From: Limnohabitans sp. G3-2
GTDB taxonomy: Bacteria > Pseudomonadota > Gammaproteobacteria > Burkholderiales > Burkholderiaceae_C
DNA: 64,000 nt
Direction: 5' to 3'
Assembly (NCBI RefSeq): GCF_002778275.1
Contig: NZ_NESG01000001.1
Coordinates: 310,001-374,000, forward strand
The position numbers were made by a program, and so were the translations under genes. Under the pieces are notes generated by a model, which was given only the letters and a program-made list of their open reading frames with translations, did no database searches and was not told where the DNA came from. Shown here piece by piece: positions 39,546-50,850 of this stretch (positions within the stretch are counted from its first letter, which is position 1; each line of letters opens with the position of its first letter).

Positions 39546-40421
39546 TCAGGCCGATGCTTGGTGAATCAAGGTGTGGGCCAGCGTGTTCAGCCGAGAGCCT
39601 ACAGAGGTCAAATCGGTCACCACACTGAAGTGGTTCAGGCCGGGCAGGTCTTCGCAAACGGGCACCGTCTTGGGCCCCCAAGCCTGGTGGATCAAGCGGT
39701 TGTGGCGCAAAAACTCTGGGCTCTCATCACCCCCCACGACGGTGAACAAAACGCCCTGACGGGGCCGCCGCCATTTGGCGGGGCTGCACATGCGCACGTG
39801 CTCAGGCGTCAAGCGCAGATCGCCCTGCACAAACGGCGTCTTGCGCACAGGCGCCAAATCAAACAAGCCCGAAATCGACAGGCCCTTGCGCACCAAGCCC
39901 GCAGGCACATCGCGTCCCACGGCCTTCCAGTCACAGCCCAGCAACATGGCGGCCAAGTGGCCCCCTGCCGAATGGCCGATCACGGTGATGTTGCTGCGGT
40001 CACCGCCATGCTCGGCAATGTGCCGCCCCACCCAGGCGGTGGCCCGCGCCATTTGCAGGGCGATGTCGGGCACGGTGACAGGTTGGGCATCGCTGCCAGG
40101 ACACAAAGCGTAATTGACCACCACGACACAGGCGCCCATGTCACGCAGGGCTGGCGCGACAAAAGAATGGTCTGACTTGTCCAAGCTGCGCCAGTAGCCC
40201 CCGTGGATGAAGATCACCACAGGTGCGTTGGCTTTGGCGGCAGGAAAAATGTCCAAGGTTTCACTGGGTCCCTCACCATAGGCCACATCCAGCAAAGGCT
40301 TGAGCGCCTCACGCGCCAGCACCGAAGCGCTTTTCCAATGCGCAAAGTGTTCTGCGAAATCGGGCACCAAGGCCCGGTTGTTGTACATGCGGTCGTGCCA
40401 AGCAGCGTCTTTGATGGGCAT
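39546..40421 (-). CDS. alpha/beta hydrolase, arylformamidase/esterase-like
   Basis: A 291-residue serine hydrolase. HGGYW (oxyanion hole, near residue 74) and the nucleophile elbow GHSAGG (Ser near 150) are clear, with a late His in LPGLNHFSVV. The overall pattern (ETLDIFPAAKANAPVVIFIH, then HGGYWRSLDK) resembles kynurenine formamidase-like esterases, which act on N-formyl or small acyl esters. GGAG sits nine bases before the ATG. It is the gene after the TonB receptor in the same direction, 12 bases apart, so the two may be one unit. Substrate unknown. Confidence 0.84.
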   Translation of the reverse strand: MPIKDAAWHDRMYNNRALVPDFAEHFAHWKSASVLAREALKPLLDVAYGEGPSETLDIFPAAKANAPVVIFIHGGYWRSLDKSDHSFVAPALRDMGACVVVVNYALCPGSDAQPVTVPDIALQMARATAWVGRHIAEHGGDRSNITVIGHSAGGHLAAMLLGCDWKAVGRDVPAGLVRKGLSISGLFDLAPVRKTPFVQGDLRLTPEHVRMCSPAKWRRPRQGVLFTVVGGDESPEFLRHNRLIHQAWGPKTVPVCEDLPGLNHFSVVTDLTSVGSRLNTLAHTLIHQASA

Positions 40422-40433
40422 AGGGGTCTCCTG

Positions 40434-42680
40434 TTAAATTTTCATTTCCAAGCGAAGCTGGATGTTGCGCCAATTGCGGTCGGTGGTGCGGGCGGTCTCG
40501 TACTGAGCACCTGTGTTGAAAGTGGTGGCCGTCTCATAGTCACGCGGCAACAGATTGCTCACGGTCAAACGCAAGGCGGTCGCCGCCGAGAATCGCCACT
40601 GGCCGTACACGTCCACCACGCGCTTGATGCCCTGGTAAGACCGTTGCTCTTGGCTGCGCCGGGTGTCGTAGTCGGGGTTCCAATTGACGTTGCCCCCCAC
40701 GGTCAGGGGCATGCCCCGCCACCGGTAGTCGCCGCCTAAGTTGGCGGTCATGCTGGGTTGCTGGTCCAAGCGGTTGTCGGGGCCGGGCACATCCTTGACC
40801 TTGGAGCGAAAAAAACTCACGTTGCTGCGGATGTCGACAGGCCAGGCCTCTGTCCACGCCTGGTTCAATCGGAATTTGGCTTCCAGCTCGATGCCCTGGG
40901 TGACAGCGTCGCCGACGTTTTGGGCGCTGGACACCCAACGCTGTTGGCTTGACCAGTCCACGGTCTGCAAACGGGTCTGGTAACGGATCAGGTCTTGGAT
41001 GTTGCGACGGAAGACATTGGCGCTGAGCACGCCCCCGCCTTCCAGATGGCGCTCAAATCCCAGGTCAATGCCGGTGGCCAGCTCGGGGCGCAGGTCAGGG
41101 TTACCGACACGGTCGGGTTGGGTGGGGGTGTTGCTGGGAAACAGGTCGGGCTGGTAGTCACGCGAATAACGCAGAGGTGCCACCATGTTGTACAGCGTGG
41201 GCGTCTTGTAACTGCGCGTCAAGCTCATGCGCACTTGGTCGCGCTTGGCCGGATCGGGTTTCCACAAGGCGTGCAGCAAGGGCGTCAACACCTGGCTTTT
41301 GTTGTGTTTGAGCACCTCGCTCACTTGTCCCTCGGTCAAGATGCTCTCGTAGCGGACGCCTGCATAGGCCGACCAATGGGGATTGATCTTGAACTCGTCT
41401 TGCGTGTAAGCGGCCCAACGAGTTGTGCGGGCTTTCAAATTACCACTGTCTTCACCAGCGCCAGGGCTGGCCTCTTCGACGCGTCGAACGCCTTCATGCT
41501 CCAAACCACTGACCCACTGGTGCCCGTTGTCCAGCACGCGGGTCCATTTGCCACTCAGACTGGTGGTGCGGTCGGTGAAGCGCTGCTCGTCCAGCGCATT
41601 GGACAAGACACCACTGCTCAAAGCGGTTTGCGTGATGTGCTGCTTGTACTTGGCTTGACCCAAGCCGAAACGCACCTCCAGACGGTCATCGGCCGACAAG
41701 CGTTGGCTCCACTGGCCATTCAAACGGGCGGCGGCATAGCGGCTTTCGTTATCGGTCAAGGCCGAGTTTGAGCTGGATGGCAACAAGATCGACTTGGCAT
41801 CGATGCGCCCTTGTGCCGCGTATTCGGAATAAATCAGAAATGGCGTCAAGGTCAGGCTTTTGCCTTGCTCACCTTTCCACTGCAAACGGGCGTTGGCATG
41901 AACACCTTGTCGGCGACCCACGGATTGCGCAATGCGCTGCTCCTCCCGATCCAGGGAATCATCCGTGTAGTTGGAGGAGATCTCGGTGAGGCTCTCATCG
42001 GCGCGTTGGCTGTCCATGGCCGACAGCGTGAAGGTGCCGCTCAAGGGTGAGGTGTTGAGGTTGTGCACCCAGTTCAACATGCTCGAGCCTTGCCCATGCT
42101 CCTGGCTGCGGGTGATTTTCAAATCGTCCGGCGAGGCTTTTCGGCCTTCGCGCAACACAATGTTGATCGTGCCTGCAATCGCGCGGGCGCCGGTTTCGGC
42201 CGTGGGTGCTCGCAAAATCTCAATGCGCTCCACCTGTTCTGGGGTCAAGGTGTCGATCGAAAAACCGGGCGGCGTGCGCTCACCATCCAGCAGAATTTGG
42301 GTGTACCCCCCACCCAGTCCGCGCATCCGAATGGCGCCGCCACGACCCGGTGCGCCCTGCACGGTCACGCCCGGCAAGCGCTTGAGCACATCGCCCAAAG
42401 TGGCATCCCCTTGTTTCTCGATTTCTTCACGGCCCATCACGATTTTGGAGGCCGTGGACTCTTGGCGCGCTTCGGTGTCGGTGTTGCGGGTGCCGCGAAT
42501 CTCCACCTGGCCCAGATCGCTTGACGCAGGGGCCGCTGAAGGGGCTTGCGCCAGAGCGACGCAGGGCGCCGACAACACACCCAGGGCCGATGCCACCAAG
42601 CCCCAAGGCACAACAGAGCCAGACCCGGTCAGAAACTGGGCCACAACAGGAAGATGAGATTTAGAGGAGGTATCGCGCAT
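40434..42680 (-). CDS. TonB-dependent outer-membrane receptor
   Basis: A 748-residue outer-membrane receptor with a signal peptide (VASALGVLSAPCVALAQAP). The plug domain (about 55-170) has TLGDVLKRLPGVTVQGAPGR, IRMRGLGGGYTQILLDGER and VERIEILRAPTAETG, and the 22-strand barrel follows, ending with LRLEMKI. There is no FecA-type signalling extension. A short EIRGTRNTDTEARQES region is the TonB box area. GGAGG precedes the ATG at 42680 by about ten bases. A longer frame starting at 42704 is possible but less likely. It may import an iron chelate or another large ligand. An esterase gene follows that could act on it. Confidence 0.92.
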   Translation of the reverse strand: MRDTSSKSHLPVVAQFLTGSGSVVPWGLVASALGVLSAPCVALAQAPSAAPASSDLGQVEIRGTRNTDTEARQESTASKIVMGREEIEKQGDATLGDVLKRLPGVTVQGAPGRGGAIRMRGLGGGYTQILLDGERTPPGFSIDTLTPEQVERIEILRAPTAETGARAIAGTINIVLREGRKASPDDLKITRSQEHGQGSSMLNWVHNLNTSPLSGTFTLSAMDSQRADESLTEISSNYTDDSLDREEQRIAQSVGRRQGVHANARLQWKGEQGKSLTLTPFLIYSEYAAQGRIDAKSILLPSSSNSALTDNESRYAAARLNGQWSQRLSADDRLEVRFGLGQAKYKQHITQTALSSGVLSNALDEQRFTDRTTSLSGKWTRVLDNGHQWVSGLEHEGVRRVEEASPGAGEDSGNLKARTTRWAAYTQDEFKINPHWSAYAGVRYESILTEGQVSEVLKHNKSQVLTPLLHALWKPDPAKRDQVRMSLTRSYKTPTLYNMVAPLRYSRDYQPDLFPSNTPTQPDRVGNPDLRPELATGIDLGFERHLEGGGVLSANVFRRNIQDLIRYQTRLQTVDWSSQQRWVSSAQNVGDAVTQGIELEAKFRLNQAWTEAWPVDIRSNVSFFRSKVKDVPGPDNRLDQQPSMTANLGGDYRWRGMPLTVGGNVNWNPDYDTRRSQEQRSYQGIKRVVDVYGQWRFSAATALRLTVSNLLPRDYETATTFNTGAQYETARTTDRNWRNIQLRLEMKI

Positions 42681-42764
42681 GGGGCCATTTTGACAGCCTC
42701 CCATGACAGCTGTGGGCCGGCCCGGTAAAGACCGGGACGCCCACACGATCAATCCTGCAAGCGT

Positions 42765-44216
42765 TTACTCTTCGGATTTGAACAAGGCCGCCACTTTGCG
42801 CTTGGGCTTGATGTTGGCCGAAATCGAGGAGCGGACGGTTTGAGGTCCGCTGGGCTCCCAGCTGGGCGGCACGTCGGTCGCCGCTGGCTCGTAAGGTTTT
42901 TGGAAAAACGGATCGCGGTTGATCGGCGCAGGGCGAAAGCCTCCGCGTCGCTCATGGGGTGCGTCCAGGGCATCTCGGGGATCGAGCTCGCGGCGACGGC
43001 CCTCGGGGGCGCGTGAACGTGGACGGTCCTCCGCCCGTTCACCCCATTTCGCGGGCGCAGGGCCAGCAGGTCGGGTGTCGAGCTGCAGCGTTTCCACGTC
43101 CAGCTTTTTCTTGATCAGCTTTTCAATGTCGCCCACCAAGCGGGCATCCGAAGGACTGACCAAGGTCACCGCCAGGCCCGAAGCGCCAGCGCGGCCGGTG
43201 CGGCCAATGCGGTGCACATAGTCTTCGGCGTTGAAAGGCACATCGAAGTTGAACACGGCAGGCACATCTTTGATGTCCAGACCGCGAGCGGCCACATCGG
43301 TACACACCAGCAAATCGACTTCGCCCTTTTTGAAGGCTTCCAGCGCTTTGAGGCGCTCGTCCTGGCTCTTGTCACCGTGCAAGGCCGCAGTGCGCAAACC
43401 TTCGCGCTCCAAGGAGCGGGCCAAACGGCCGCAGCCGAGCTTGCTGTTCACAAAAATGAAGGCCTGCTTGATGCCCCGGTCGTCCAACACCTTGCGGATC
43501 ACGCGGCGCTTGTCGTCGTCTTGCGCGGCGTAAAAGCGCTGCTCCACCGTCGAAGCCGTCTCGTTGGGCCGCGCCACTTCGATGGTGATCGGGTTTTGCA
43601 GGTAACTGCCGGCCAAGCGTTTGATTTCGGGCGAGAAGGTGGCCGAGAACAGCAGCGTGGTGCGTTGCTTGGGCAAAAAGCTCAGGATGCGCTGCAGATC
43701 GGGCAAAAAGCCGATGTCCAGCATGCGGTCAGCCTCGTCCAGCACCACATATTCGACCTGGTTCAGCACCGCGTTTTTGGCTTCGATGTGGTCCAGCAAG
43801 CGGCCCGGCGTGGCGACCAGCACCTCGACGCCTTTTTTCAGCTCCAAAGTTTGGGGCTTCATGTCCATGCCACCAAACACCACCGCGCTGCGCAGCTGGG
43901 TGTATTTGGCGTACATCTTGATTTGTTGGGCCACCTGGTCGGCCAGCTCGCGTGTGGGCAACAACACCAAAGCGCGCACCGGGTGACGGGCGGGCGAGGT
44001 GGAGGGGTTTTCATGCTTGAGCAGGCGCTGCAGCAAGGGCAGCGAAAAAGCCGCCGTCTTACCTGTGCCGGTTTGGGCTGCGCCCATCACGTCCTGGCCC
44101 GTCAACACCACTGGAATGGCTTGGGCCTGGATAGGGGTCATGGATTCGTAGCCCATTTCGGCTACGGCTCGTGCCAGCGTAGGCGCCAGCGATAAATTGG
44201 AAAAAGAGTCGGTCAT
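42765..44216 (-). CDS. rhlE: DEAD-box ATP-dependent RNA helicase, RhlE-like
   Basis: A 483-residue RNA helicase. The Q motif (MGYESMTPIQAQAIP), motif I AQTGTGKT (residues 47-54), motif Ia PTRELADQ, motif II DEAD followed by RMLDIGFLPD, motif III SAT and motif VI HRIGRTGR are all present. The C-terminal about 110 residues are basic and disordered (Arg- and Pro-rich, ending NIKPKRKVAALFKSEE) and should bind RNA nonspecifically. RhlE-type helicases act in ribosome assembly and cold-shock mRNA handling. dcd lies upstream on the same strand, about 55 bases apart. Confidence 0.94.
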   Translation of the reverse strand: MTDSFSNLSLAPTLARAVAEMGYESMTPIQAQAIPVVLTGQDVMGAAQTGTGKTAAFSLPLLQRLLKHENPSTSPARHPVRALVLLPTRELADQVAQQIKMYAKYTQLRSAVVFGGMDMKPQTLELKKGVEVLVATPGRLLDHIEAKNAVLNQVEYVVLDEADRMLDIGFLPDLQRILSFLPKQRTTLLFSATFSPEIKRLAGSYLQNPITIEVARPNETASTVEQRFYAAQDDDKRRVIRKVLDDRGIKQAFIFVNSKLGCGRLARSLEREGLRTAALHGDKSQDERLKALEAFKKGEVDLLVCTDVAARGLDIKDVPAVFNFDVPFNAEDYVHRIGRTGRAGASGLAVTLVSPSDARLVGDIEKLIKKKLDVETLQLDTRPAGPAPAKWGERAEDRPRSRAPEGRRRELDPRDALDAPHERRGGFRPAPINRDPFFQKPYEPAATDVPPSWEPSGPQTVRSSISANIKPKRKVAALFKSEE

Positions 44217-44270
44217 TAACCCGCTATTGTCGCATTTTGAGGTGACAGGCCAAAAACCGAGGGTGGAACC

Positions 44271-44840
44271 TCAGGTTTTGGGGAGCGTCACGCCCACTTG
44301 GCCCTGGTACTTGCCGCCCCGGTCCTTGTAGCTGGTCTCGCAAACCTCATCGCTTTCCAGGAACAAAACTTGGGCACATCCCTCACCTGCATAAATCTTG
44401 GCGGGCAGTGGTGTGGTGTTGCTGAACTCCAGCGTCACATAGCCTTCCCACTCGGGCTCGAACGGGGTGACATTGACGATGATGCCGCAGCGGGCGTAGG
44501 TGCTTTTGCCCAGGCAAATGGTGAGCACATTGCGCGGGATGCGGAAATATTCCACCGTGCGGGCCAGTGCAAAGCTGTTGGGCGGGATGATGCACACATC
44601 GCCTTCGATGTCCACAAAGCTGCGCTCGTCAAAGTTTTTGGGGTCCACCACCGTGCTGTAGATGTTGGTGAACACCTTGAACTCCGGCGCACAGCGGATG
44701 TCGTAGCCGTAGCTGCTGGTGCCGTAGCTCACAATTTTCTGACCAGCGGCGTTCTGGCGGATTTGTCCGGGCTCAAACGGCTCGATCATGCCGTGCTGCT
44801 CTGCCATGCGGCGGATCCATTTGTCGCTCTTGATGCTCAT
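44271..44840 (-). CDS. dcd: dCTP deaminase
   Basis: A 189-residue trimeric enzyme that converts dCTP to dUTP for thymidylate synthesis. Features are [40 protein letters not shown], and the catalytic Glu in [20 protein letters not shown]. Length fits the family. It sits between rhlE and a BMP binding protein, both on the same strand. The 67-base gap to the BMP gene contains a hairpin (AGCCCC-TGCT-GGGGCT type) that may separate transcripts. Confidence 0.96.
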   Translation of the reverse strand: MSIKSDKWIRRMAEQHGMIEPFEPGQIRQNAAGQKIVSYGTSSYGYDIRCAPEFKVFTNIYSTVVDPKNFDERSFVDIEGDVCIIPPNSFALARTVEYFRIPRNVLTICLGKSTYARCGIIVNVTPFEPEWEGYVTLEFSNTTPLPAKIYAGEGCAQVLFLESDEVCETSYKDRGGKYQGQVGVTLPKT

Positions 44841-44907
44841 GGTGTGCCTTTGTAACGATCCGGCTATTTTAGGGTCTTGCCCACAGCCCCTGCTCGGGGC
44901 TGGCCCG

Positions 44908-45993
44908 TCATCGGGCGATGCGGCCCACGACCCCTTGCACCAAGTAGTTCATGTTCAGAATTTGGGCGTCTGTCAGGGCCTGCCCTGCGGGCACGAGCAA
45001 CTTGCCATCGTTGTCGCTGATCGGGCCCGCAAAGGGCTGCAGCTTGCCTGTGCCCACTGCTTTTTGCTGGGTCAATATTTCAGACTGCACGGCTTTGGGC
45101 ACCTTGGGGCCGAAGTCGCCCACCCGGATCATGCCGTCCTTCACACCGCCCCACACGCTGCCCGATGTCCACTGACCGGCCCATGCGGCCTTGACGCGGG
45201 CCGTGTAATAGTCGCCCCACTGGTGGGTCACCGCGATGATTTGGGCATCCGGTCCGATCTTGCGCATGTCGGAGTGGTAGGCCACAGCCATCTTGCCGCG
45301 CTCTTGGGCGGCGGCCATGACGGCGGTTGAGCCGGTGTGGAACGCGATCACATCCACCTCTTGGTTGAACAAGGCCATGGCCGCTTCACGCTCTTTCGGT
45401 GGGTCAAACCAGGCGTTGAGCCAAACCACCTTGACGGTGGCCTTGGGGTTGACCGAGCGCATGCCCAACGTGAAGGCGTTGATGCCTTGGAGGACCTCGG
45501 GAATCGGAAAGCCCGCCACATAACCGGCCACGTTCGTTTGCGTCATGCGCCCTGCCGCGATGCCCGCCAAATAGCGGCCTTCGTAATAACGGGCGTTCGA
45601 TGCGGCCACATTGGGCGCGGTTTTGAAGCCGGTCACCGACTCGAACTTCACGTTGGGAAAGTCTTTGGCCACCTTGAGCGTGGGCTCCATGTAGCCAAAA
45701 CTGGGCGTGAAGATGATCTGGTGGCCTTGTTGCGCCAGGTCGCGGATCACGCGCTCGGCGTCAGCGCCCTCGGCCACATCGGCCACAAAGGTGGTCTTGA
45801 CTTGATCGCCCAGGGCCTTTTCCACAGCCTTGCGGCCCTCGTCGTGCTGACGCGTCCAGCCCGCTTCGGTGATGGGCGAGACATAGACAAAACCGGCCTT
45901 GATGGGCTCGGTGGATTTGGCTTGGGTTTGCGCCTGAACGGCGGGCAGAAAAAAGCAGGCGGCCACCAGCGTGGCTGCGAGGTTTTTATACAT
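44908..45993 (-). CDS. BMP-family (purine/nucleoside) solute-binding protein, second copy
   Basis: A 361-residue periplasmic binding protein of the basic-membrane-protein (PnrA) family that captures nucleosides or purines. The N-terminus reads as a signal peptide ([20 protein letters not shown]), where cleavage after AQA or lipidation at Cys13 is possible. The body carries [39 protein letters not shown] and [13 protein letters not shown]. It is a clear paralogue of the protein at 48752. It lies downstream of an adenine deaminase gene with a terminator in between. The two paralogues in one locus may bind different purines with the same permease. Confidence 0.92.
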   Translation of the reverse strand: MYKNLAATLVAACFFLPAVQAQTQAKSTEPIKAGFVYVSPITEAGWTRQHDEGRKAVEKALGDQVKTTFVADVAEGADAERVIRDLAQQGHQIIFTPSFGYMEPTLKVAKDFPNVKFESVTGFKTAPNVAASNARYYEGRYLAGIAAGRMTQTNVAGYVAGFPIPEVLQGINAFTLGMRSVNPKATVKVVWLNAWFDPPKEREAAMALFNQEVDVIAFHTGSTAVMAAAQERGKMAVAYHSDMRKIGPDAQIIAVTHQWGDYYTARVKAAWAGQWTSGSVWGGVKDGMIRVGDFGPKVPKAVQSEILTQQKAVGTGKLQPFAGPISDNDGKLLVPAGQALTDAQILNMNYLVQGVVGRIAR

Positions 45994-46020
45994 GGTAGTC
46001 CTCTACATGGCCCCGAGATG

Positions 46021-46052
46021 GAACAAAACAAAGCCCGCCGGGGCGGCGGGCT
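46021..46052 (-). terminator. terminator after the adenine deaminase gene
   Basis: On the minus strand AAGCCCGCC-GCCCC-GGCGGGCTT followed by TGTTTTGTT lies 35 bases after the deaminase stop and 28 bases before the second BMP gene. Confidence 0.85.
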
Positions 46053-46086
46053 TCGGGGCAAGATTTTAGCAAGACCTTGAAGGCCC

Positions 46087-47378
<1,292 letters not shown>

Positions 47379-47384
47379 GCCTTG

Positions 47385-48680
47385 TCAATGGCCCCGGAAA
47401 TCGCCCCGCTCCATCCACCACGACACCGCAAACCCGGCCACCAGGCCCCAAAAGGCTGCGCCAATGTTGAACAAGCCGATGTCGGCCACCGTGACCAGCA
47501 GGCTGACCAATGCACCGAGTGAAAATTGGCCCGCGCCAAACGATGCCACAAACGCGCCCTGCAAGACGCGCAGCATGGCCAGGCCCCCCAACACCATGAT
47601 GAATTCCTTGGGCGCGGCCAGCATCCAACCGGTGAAGGTGGGCGCCATCAGGCCAAACAACAGCGCCAGCACGCCAAACATCAATGCGCCGGTGTAGTGG
47701 CGCGGCCTCTCGCCAGACGAGGTGAGCAAGCCGTTGGTCGGCCCGGTCAGGCAAGTGCTGACCGCACCAAACACGGCACTCACCGCCGCGCCCACACCGC
47801 AGGCCACCGCGATCATGTTGACCGGCGGCTCGTGTCCGGCATTTTTCAGCACGGCAACGCCCTGCCCGTTTTGCACCACCAGCACCGTGATGGCCAGGGG
47901 CACCACCAACTCCAGCATCGCGGCAAAGGACCATGCTGGCGCCTGGATGACGGGCTGCGCCAAAGCCAATTGCCCCACGGCGGCCGCATCCAGCCGGCCC
48001 GACACCGCCACCGCCAAAGCCCCCACCAGCAAGGCGCCAATGACAGGCGGCAGGCGCTTGCCCCAATCGGCCTTCGCCGACAGCAACAAAAACACCGCCA
48101 CCATGGGCGCGGCAATGGCCACATCGCTTTGCAGCGCCCGTACGATGTCGAGGCCGAAACGCAAAAACACCCCGGCCACCATGCCCATGACGATGGGCAT
48201 GGGCAGCGCCGCCATGACGCGCTTGACCCAGCCGCTCAGGCCGAGCACCAAAATCAGCGCACTGGTCGCATAAAAAGCGCCAATCACCTCGGCAAAACTC
48301 AGGTGCTGCAAGGCCGGGCCCACCAAGACCGTGCCGGGGATCGTCCAGCCAAAAGCCAGCGGCGTGGTGTAGCGCCAGCTCATCAGCAAACTGACCAAAC
48401 CATTGACAAAAAACACCCCAAACACCCAGGACGCCAGCTCTTCGGAGGACAAACCGCCGCGTGTGCCCACTGACAAGATAACGGCCACGGGCCCGGTGGC
48501 AGCAAAGATGAAGCCAATCAGGGCATTGGCGGCGTAAGTGCTGCCAAAGTCGGCTCGGATTTGCGCAGCGGTTTTGACCGCCGCAGCGGGGGATTCCAAA
48601 TATTTGAACAAAGCTGGGGCCTTTGCAGGAATGGACACGGCAGCCAGCGTATCAAACCCGCTGGGCTTTGCCGTCACCAA
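47385..48680 (-). CDS. BenE-family benzoate/H+ symporter-like permease
   Basis: A 431-residue membrane protein with about twelve spans of the BenE family. Marks are ANALIGFIFAATGPVAVILS, TTPLAFGWTIPGTVLVGPAL, MPIVMGMVAGVFLRFGLDIV and the NGQGVAVLKNAGHEPPVNMI loop that precedes the AVSAVFGAVSTCLTGPTNG segment. BenE proteins import benzoate, but the fold is shared with purine/uracil permeases. Here the gene lies between a BMP nucleoside-binding protein and an adenine deaminase, so a purine base is a credible ligand (inference). The start is uncertain. TTG 48680 is in frame, no ribosome site is clear, and a terminator for the upstream gene lies just before it. Confidence 0.82.
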   Translation of the reverse strand: MVTAKPSGFDTLAAVSIPAKAPALFKYLESPAAAVKTAAQIRADFGSTYAANALIGFIFAATGPVAVILSVGTRGGLSSEELASWVFGVFFVNGLVSLLMSWRYTTPLAFGWTIPGTVLVGPALQHLSFAEVIGAFYATSALILVLGLSGWVKRVMAALPMPIVMGMVAGVFLRFGLDIVRALQSDVAIAAPMVAVFLLLSAKADWGKRLPPVIGALLVGALAVAVSGRLDAAAVGQLALAQPVIQAPAWSFAAMLELVVPLAITVLVVQNGQGVAVLKNAGHEPPVNMIAVACGVGAAVSAVFGAVSTCLTGPTNGLLTSSGERPRHYTGALMFGVLALLFGLMAPTFTGWMLAAPKEFIMVLGGLAMLRVLQGAFVASFGAGQFSLGALVSLLVTVADIGLFNIGAAFWGLVAGFAVSWWMERGDFRGH

Positions 48681-48694
48681 GGGGCCAGCAGCAA

Positions 48695-48726
48695 GAAAAA
48701 AGCCGCCTGACGGGCGTCAGGCGGCT
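48695..48726 (-). terminator. terminator after the first BMP binding-protein gene
   Basis: On the minus strand AGCCGCCTGAC-GCCC-GTCAGGCGGCT followed by TTTTTT lies 25 bases after the BMP stop codon. The stem is an 11-bp perfect match. Confidence 0.93.
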
Positions 48727-48751
48727 TGGATTCAGGCAACGGGGTTCCCGA

Positions 48752-49885
48752 TCACTTGCCTGGGATCTTGCCTTCCACGCCCTTGACGTAGAACATCACG
48801 CCACCCAAGAACTTGTCGTCAGCGACAGCGTCTTTGGCCAGCACTTCTTTACCGGCTTGGTCCACGATCGGGCCTTTCCAGATGGAGAAGGTACCGGCTT
48901 TCAAGCCAGCTTTGATCTCGTCGATTTTCTTTTTGGTGTCTTCTGGCACGTCAGCGGCCACATTGACCATGTCGATCGCGCCTTCTTTCACGCCCCACCA
49001 GCTTTGGCCGGTGCTCCACTTGCCTTCCAGGGCTTCACCCACGGCCTTGACGTAGTAAGGTCCCCAGTTGATCACGGCCGAGCCCAAGTGGGCCTTGGGG
49101 CCGTAAGCAGTCATGTCGGAATCCCAACCGAAAGCACGCTTGCCCAATTTTTCAGCGGTCTGCAGCACGGCCGACGAGTCGGTGTTTTGCATCAGCACGT
49201 CCGCACCGCCGTTGATCAGCGAGGTGGCCGCTTCGGTTTCTTTCGGTGGGTTGAACCACTCGTTGACCCAAACCACTTTGGTCTTGACCTTGGGGTTGAC
49301 CGACTGAGCGCCCATGGTGAAGCTGTTGATGTTGCGCACCACTTCAGGGATGGCGATCGAAGCCACCACACCCAAGGTGTTGGTCTTGGTCATCTTGCCT
49401 GCAATCACGCCAGCCATGTAAGCGCCTTCGTAGGTGCGGCTGTCATAGGTGCGCATGTTTTCGGCAGTTTTGTAGCCGGTGCCGTGCTCGAACTTCACAT
49501 CTTTGTGGTCAGCAGCCACTTTGAGCATGGGCTCCATGTAACCGAAGGTGGTGCCGAAAATCAGCTTGTTGCCTTGGCCGACCATGTCGCGAATCACGCG
49601 CTCGGCGTCAGCGCTTTCTGGCACTTTTTCAACGAAGGTGGTGACCACTTTGTCGCCGAAGGCTTTTTCGACTTCTTTGCGGCCGTTGTCGTGCGCAAAG
49701 GTCCAGCCGCCGTCACCCACAGGGCCGACATAGGCAAACGCGATCTTCAGGGGCTCGGCCTTGGCCGCAGCAGGGGCTTGAGCCTTGGGGGCTTCTTCTT
49801 TTTTGCCACAGCCGACCAGTGCAGCGGCGGCCACAGCGGTCAGGGCCACCATCTTGACGATGGAGCGCTTGGAGATGTCTGTCAT
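48752..49885 (-). CDS. BMP-family (purine/nucleoside) solute-binding lipoprotein
   Basis: A 377-residue lipoprotein with a lipobox (LVGC, Cys about 26) followed by an Ala/Lys/Pro linker, then a PnrA-type domain: [40 protein letters not shown], and FGYMEPMLKVAADHKDVKFE. Tethered to the outer face of the inner membrane, it delivers nucleosides or purines to the ABC importer encoded by the three upstream genes. AAAGGAC is at the ribosome site. It is followed by a strong terminator and is a paralogue of the protein at 44908. Confidence 0.95.
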   Translation of the reverse strand: MTDISKRSIVKMVALTAVAAAALVGCGKKEEAPKAQAPAAAKAEPLKIAFAYVGPVGDGGWTFAHDNGRKEVEKAFGDKVVTTFVEKVPESADAERVIRDMVGQGNKLIFGTTFGYMEPMLKVAADHKDVKFEHGTGYKTAENMRTYDSRTYEGAYMAGVIAGKMTKTNTLGVVASIAIPEVVRNINSFTMGAQSVNPKVKTKVVWVNEWFNPPKETEAATSLINGGADVLMQNTDSSAVLQTAEKLGKRAFGWDSDMTAYGPKAHLGSAVINWGPYYVKAVGEALEGKWSTGQSWWGVKEGAIDMVNVAADVPEDTKKKIDEIKAGLKAGTFSIWKGPIVDQAGKEVLAKDAVADDKFLGGVMFYVKGVEGKIPGK

Positions 49886-49929
49886 GTCAGGTCCTTTAGA
49901 ACAGGGTTACAGGGGTTGGAAAAACAAGA

Positions 49930-50850
49930 TTATGAACCGGGATAAAACGGTTTACCCAGCGAGGCGGGCATGTTCACGCGAATCCAGCTCGGATTGCGCG
50001 AGATCAAAGCCAGGACCACGATGGTGGCGATGTAGGGCAAAGCGGTCAACATTTGGCTGGGCACTTCCACGCCCATGCCCTGCAAGTGGAACTGCAACAT
50101 GGTCACGCCACCAAACAAATAAGCACCCAGCAAAACCCGTGCCGGCCGCCAAGTGGCAAAGGTGGTCAGCGCCAGCGCAATCCAGCCCTTGCCAGCCACC
50201 ATGCCCTCGACCCACAGCGGGGTGTAGCTCACCGAGATGTAGGCGCCGGCCAAGCCACACAAAGCCCCCCCAGCCACCACCGCCGCCAAACGGATGCGGC
50301 GAACCGGGTAACCCAAAGCATGCGCTGAGGCTGGCGATTCGCCCACCGCCCGCAGCACCAAACCGGTGCGGCTTTTGTACAAGAACCAAATCAGGGCCAA
50401 AACCAGCGCCATGGCCCCATAAACGAGCGGATGCTGTTTGAACAAAGCAGGCCCCAACCAAGGAATGTCTGCCAAACCCGCAATGGCGTAACTGGGGCGT
50501 TCTGGCAATTTCTCTTGGACATAGCCGATGCCCACAAAGGCGGAGAACCCCACACCAAACAAGCTCAGCGCCAGCCCTGTGGCGTACTGGTTGGTGCCCA
50601 GCCAGATGACCAGCACCCCAAAAATGGCCGCCAACACCGCGCCTGCGCCCATGCCCGCCGCAAAACCGAGCCAATCGTTGCCGGTGTGCACCACACAGGC
50701 AAAGCCCGCAATGGCTGCGCACAGCATCATGCCTTCGGCGCCCAAATTGACCACCCCGGCTTTTTCATTGATCAGCAAACCCAAAGCAGCCAGCGCCAGC
50801 ACGGTGCCCGCGTTCAACGTCGCTGCGATCAGCAAAGCATAAGACTCCAT
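49930..50850 (-). CDS. nucleoside ABC transporter permease (second permease)
   Basis: A 306-residue inner-membrane permease of the BMP-linked, sugar/nucleoside importer class with about eight hydrophobic spans. LNAGTVLALAALGLLINEKA, GVVNLGAEGMMLCAAIAGFA and LVLRAVGESPASAHALGYP are typical. The ATG at 50850 overlaps the previous permease stop by one base (TGATG), so translation is coupled. The preceding start 30 bases upstream is rejected. It forms a heterodimer with the other permease. Confidence 0.9.
   Translation of the reverse strand: MESYALLIAATLNAGTVLALAALGLLINEKAGVVNLGAEGMMLCAAIAGFACVVHTGNDWLGFAAGMGAGAVLAAIFGVLVIWLGTNQYATGLALSLFGVGFSAFVGIGYVQEKLPERPSYAIAGLADIPWLGPALFKQHPLVYGAMALVLALIWFLYKSRTGLVLRAVGESPASAHALGYPVRRIRLAAVVAGGALCGLAGAYISVSYTPLWVEGMVAGKGWIALALTTFATWRPARVLLGAYLFGGVTMLQFHLQGMGVEVPSQMLTALPYIATIVVLALISRNPSWIRVNMPASLGKPFYPGS

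Noticed and set aside
42700..42735. The CCCGGT...ACCGGG hairpin before the TonB receptor gene as a regulatory site
   Set aside because: It lies between divergently placed gene ends but has no T tract and no linked regulator; too little to call.
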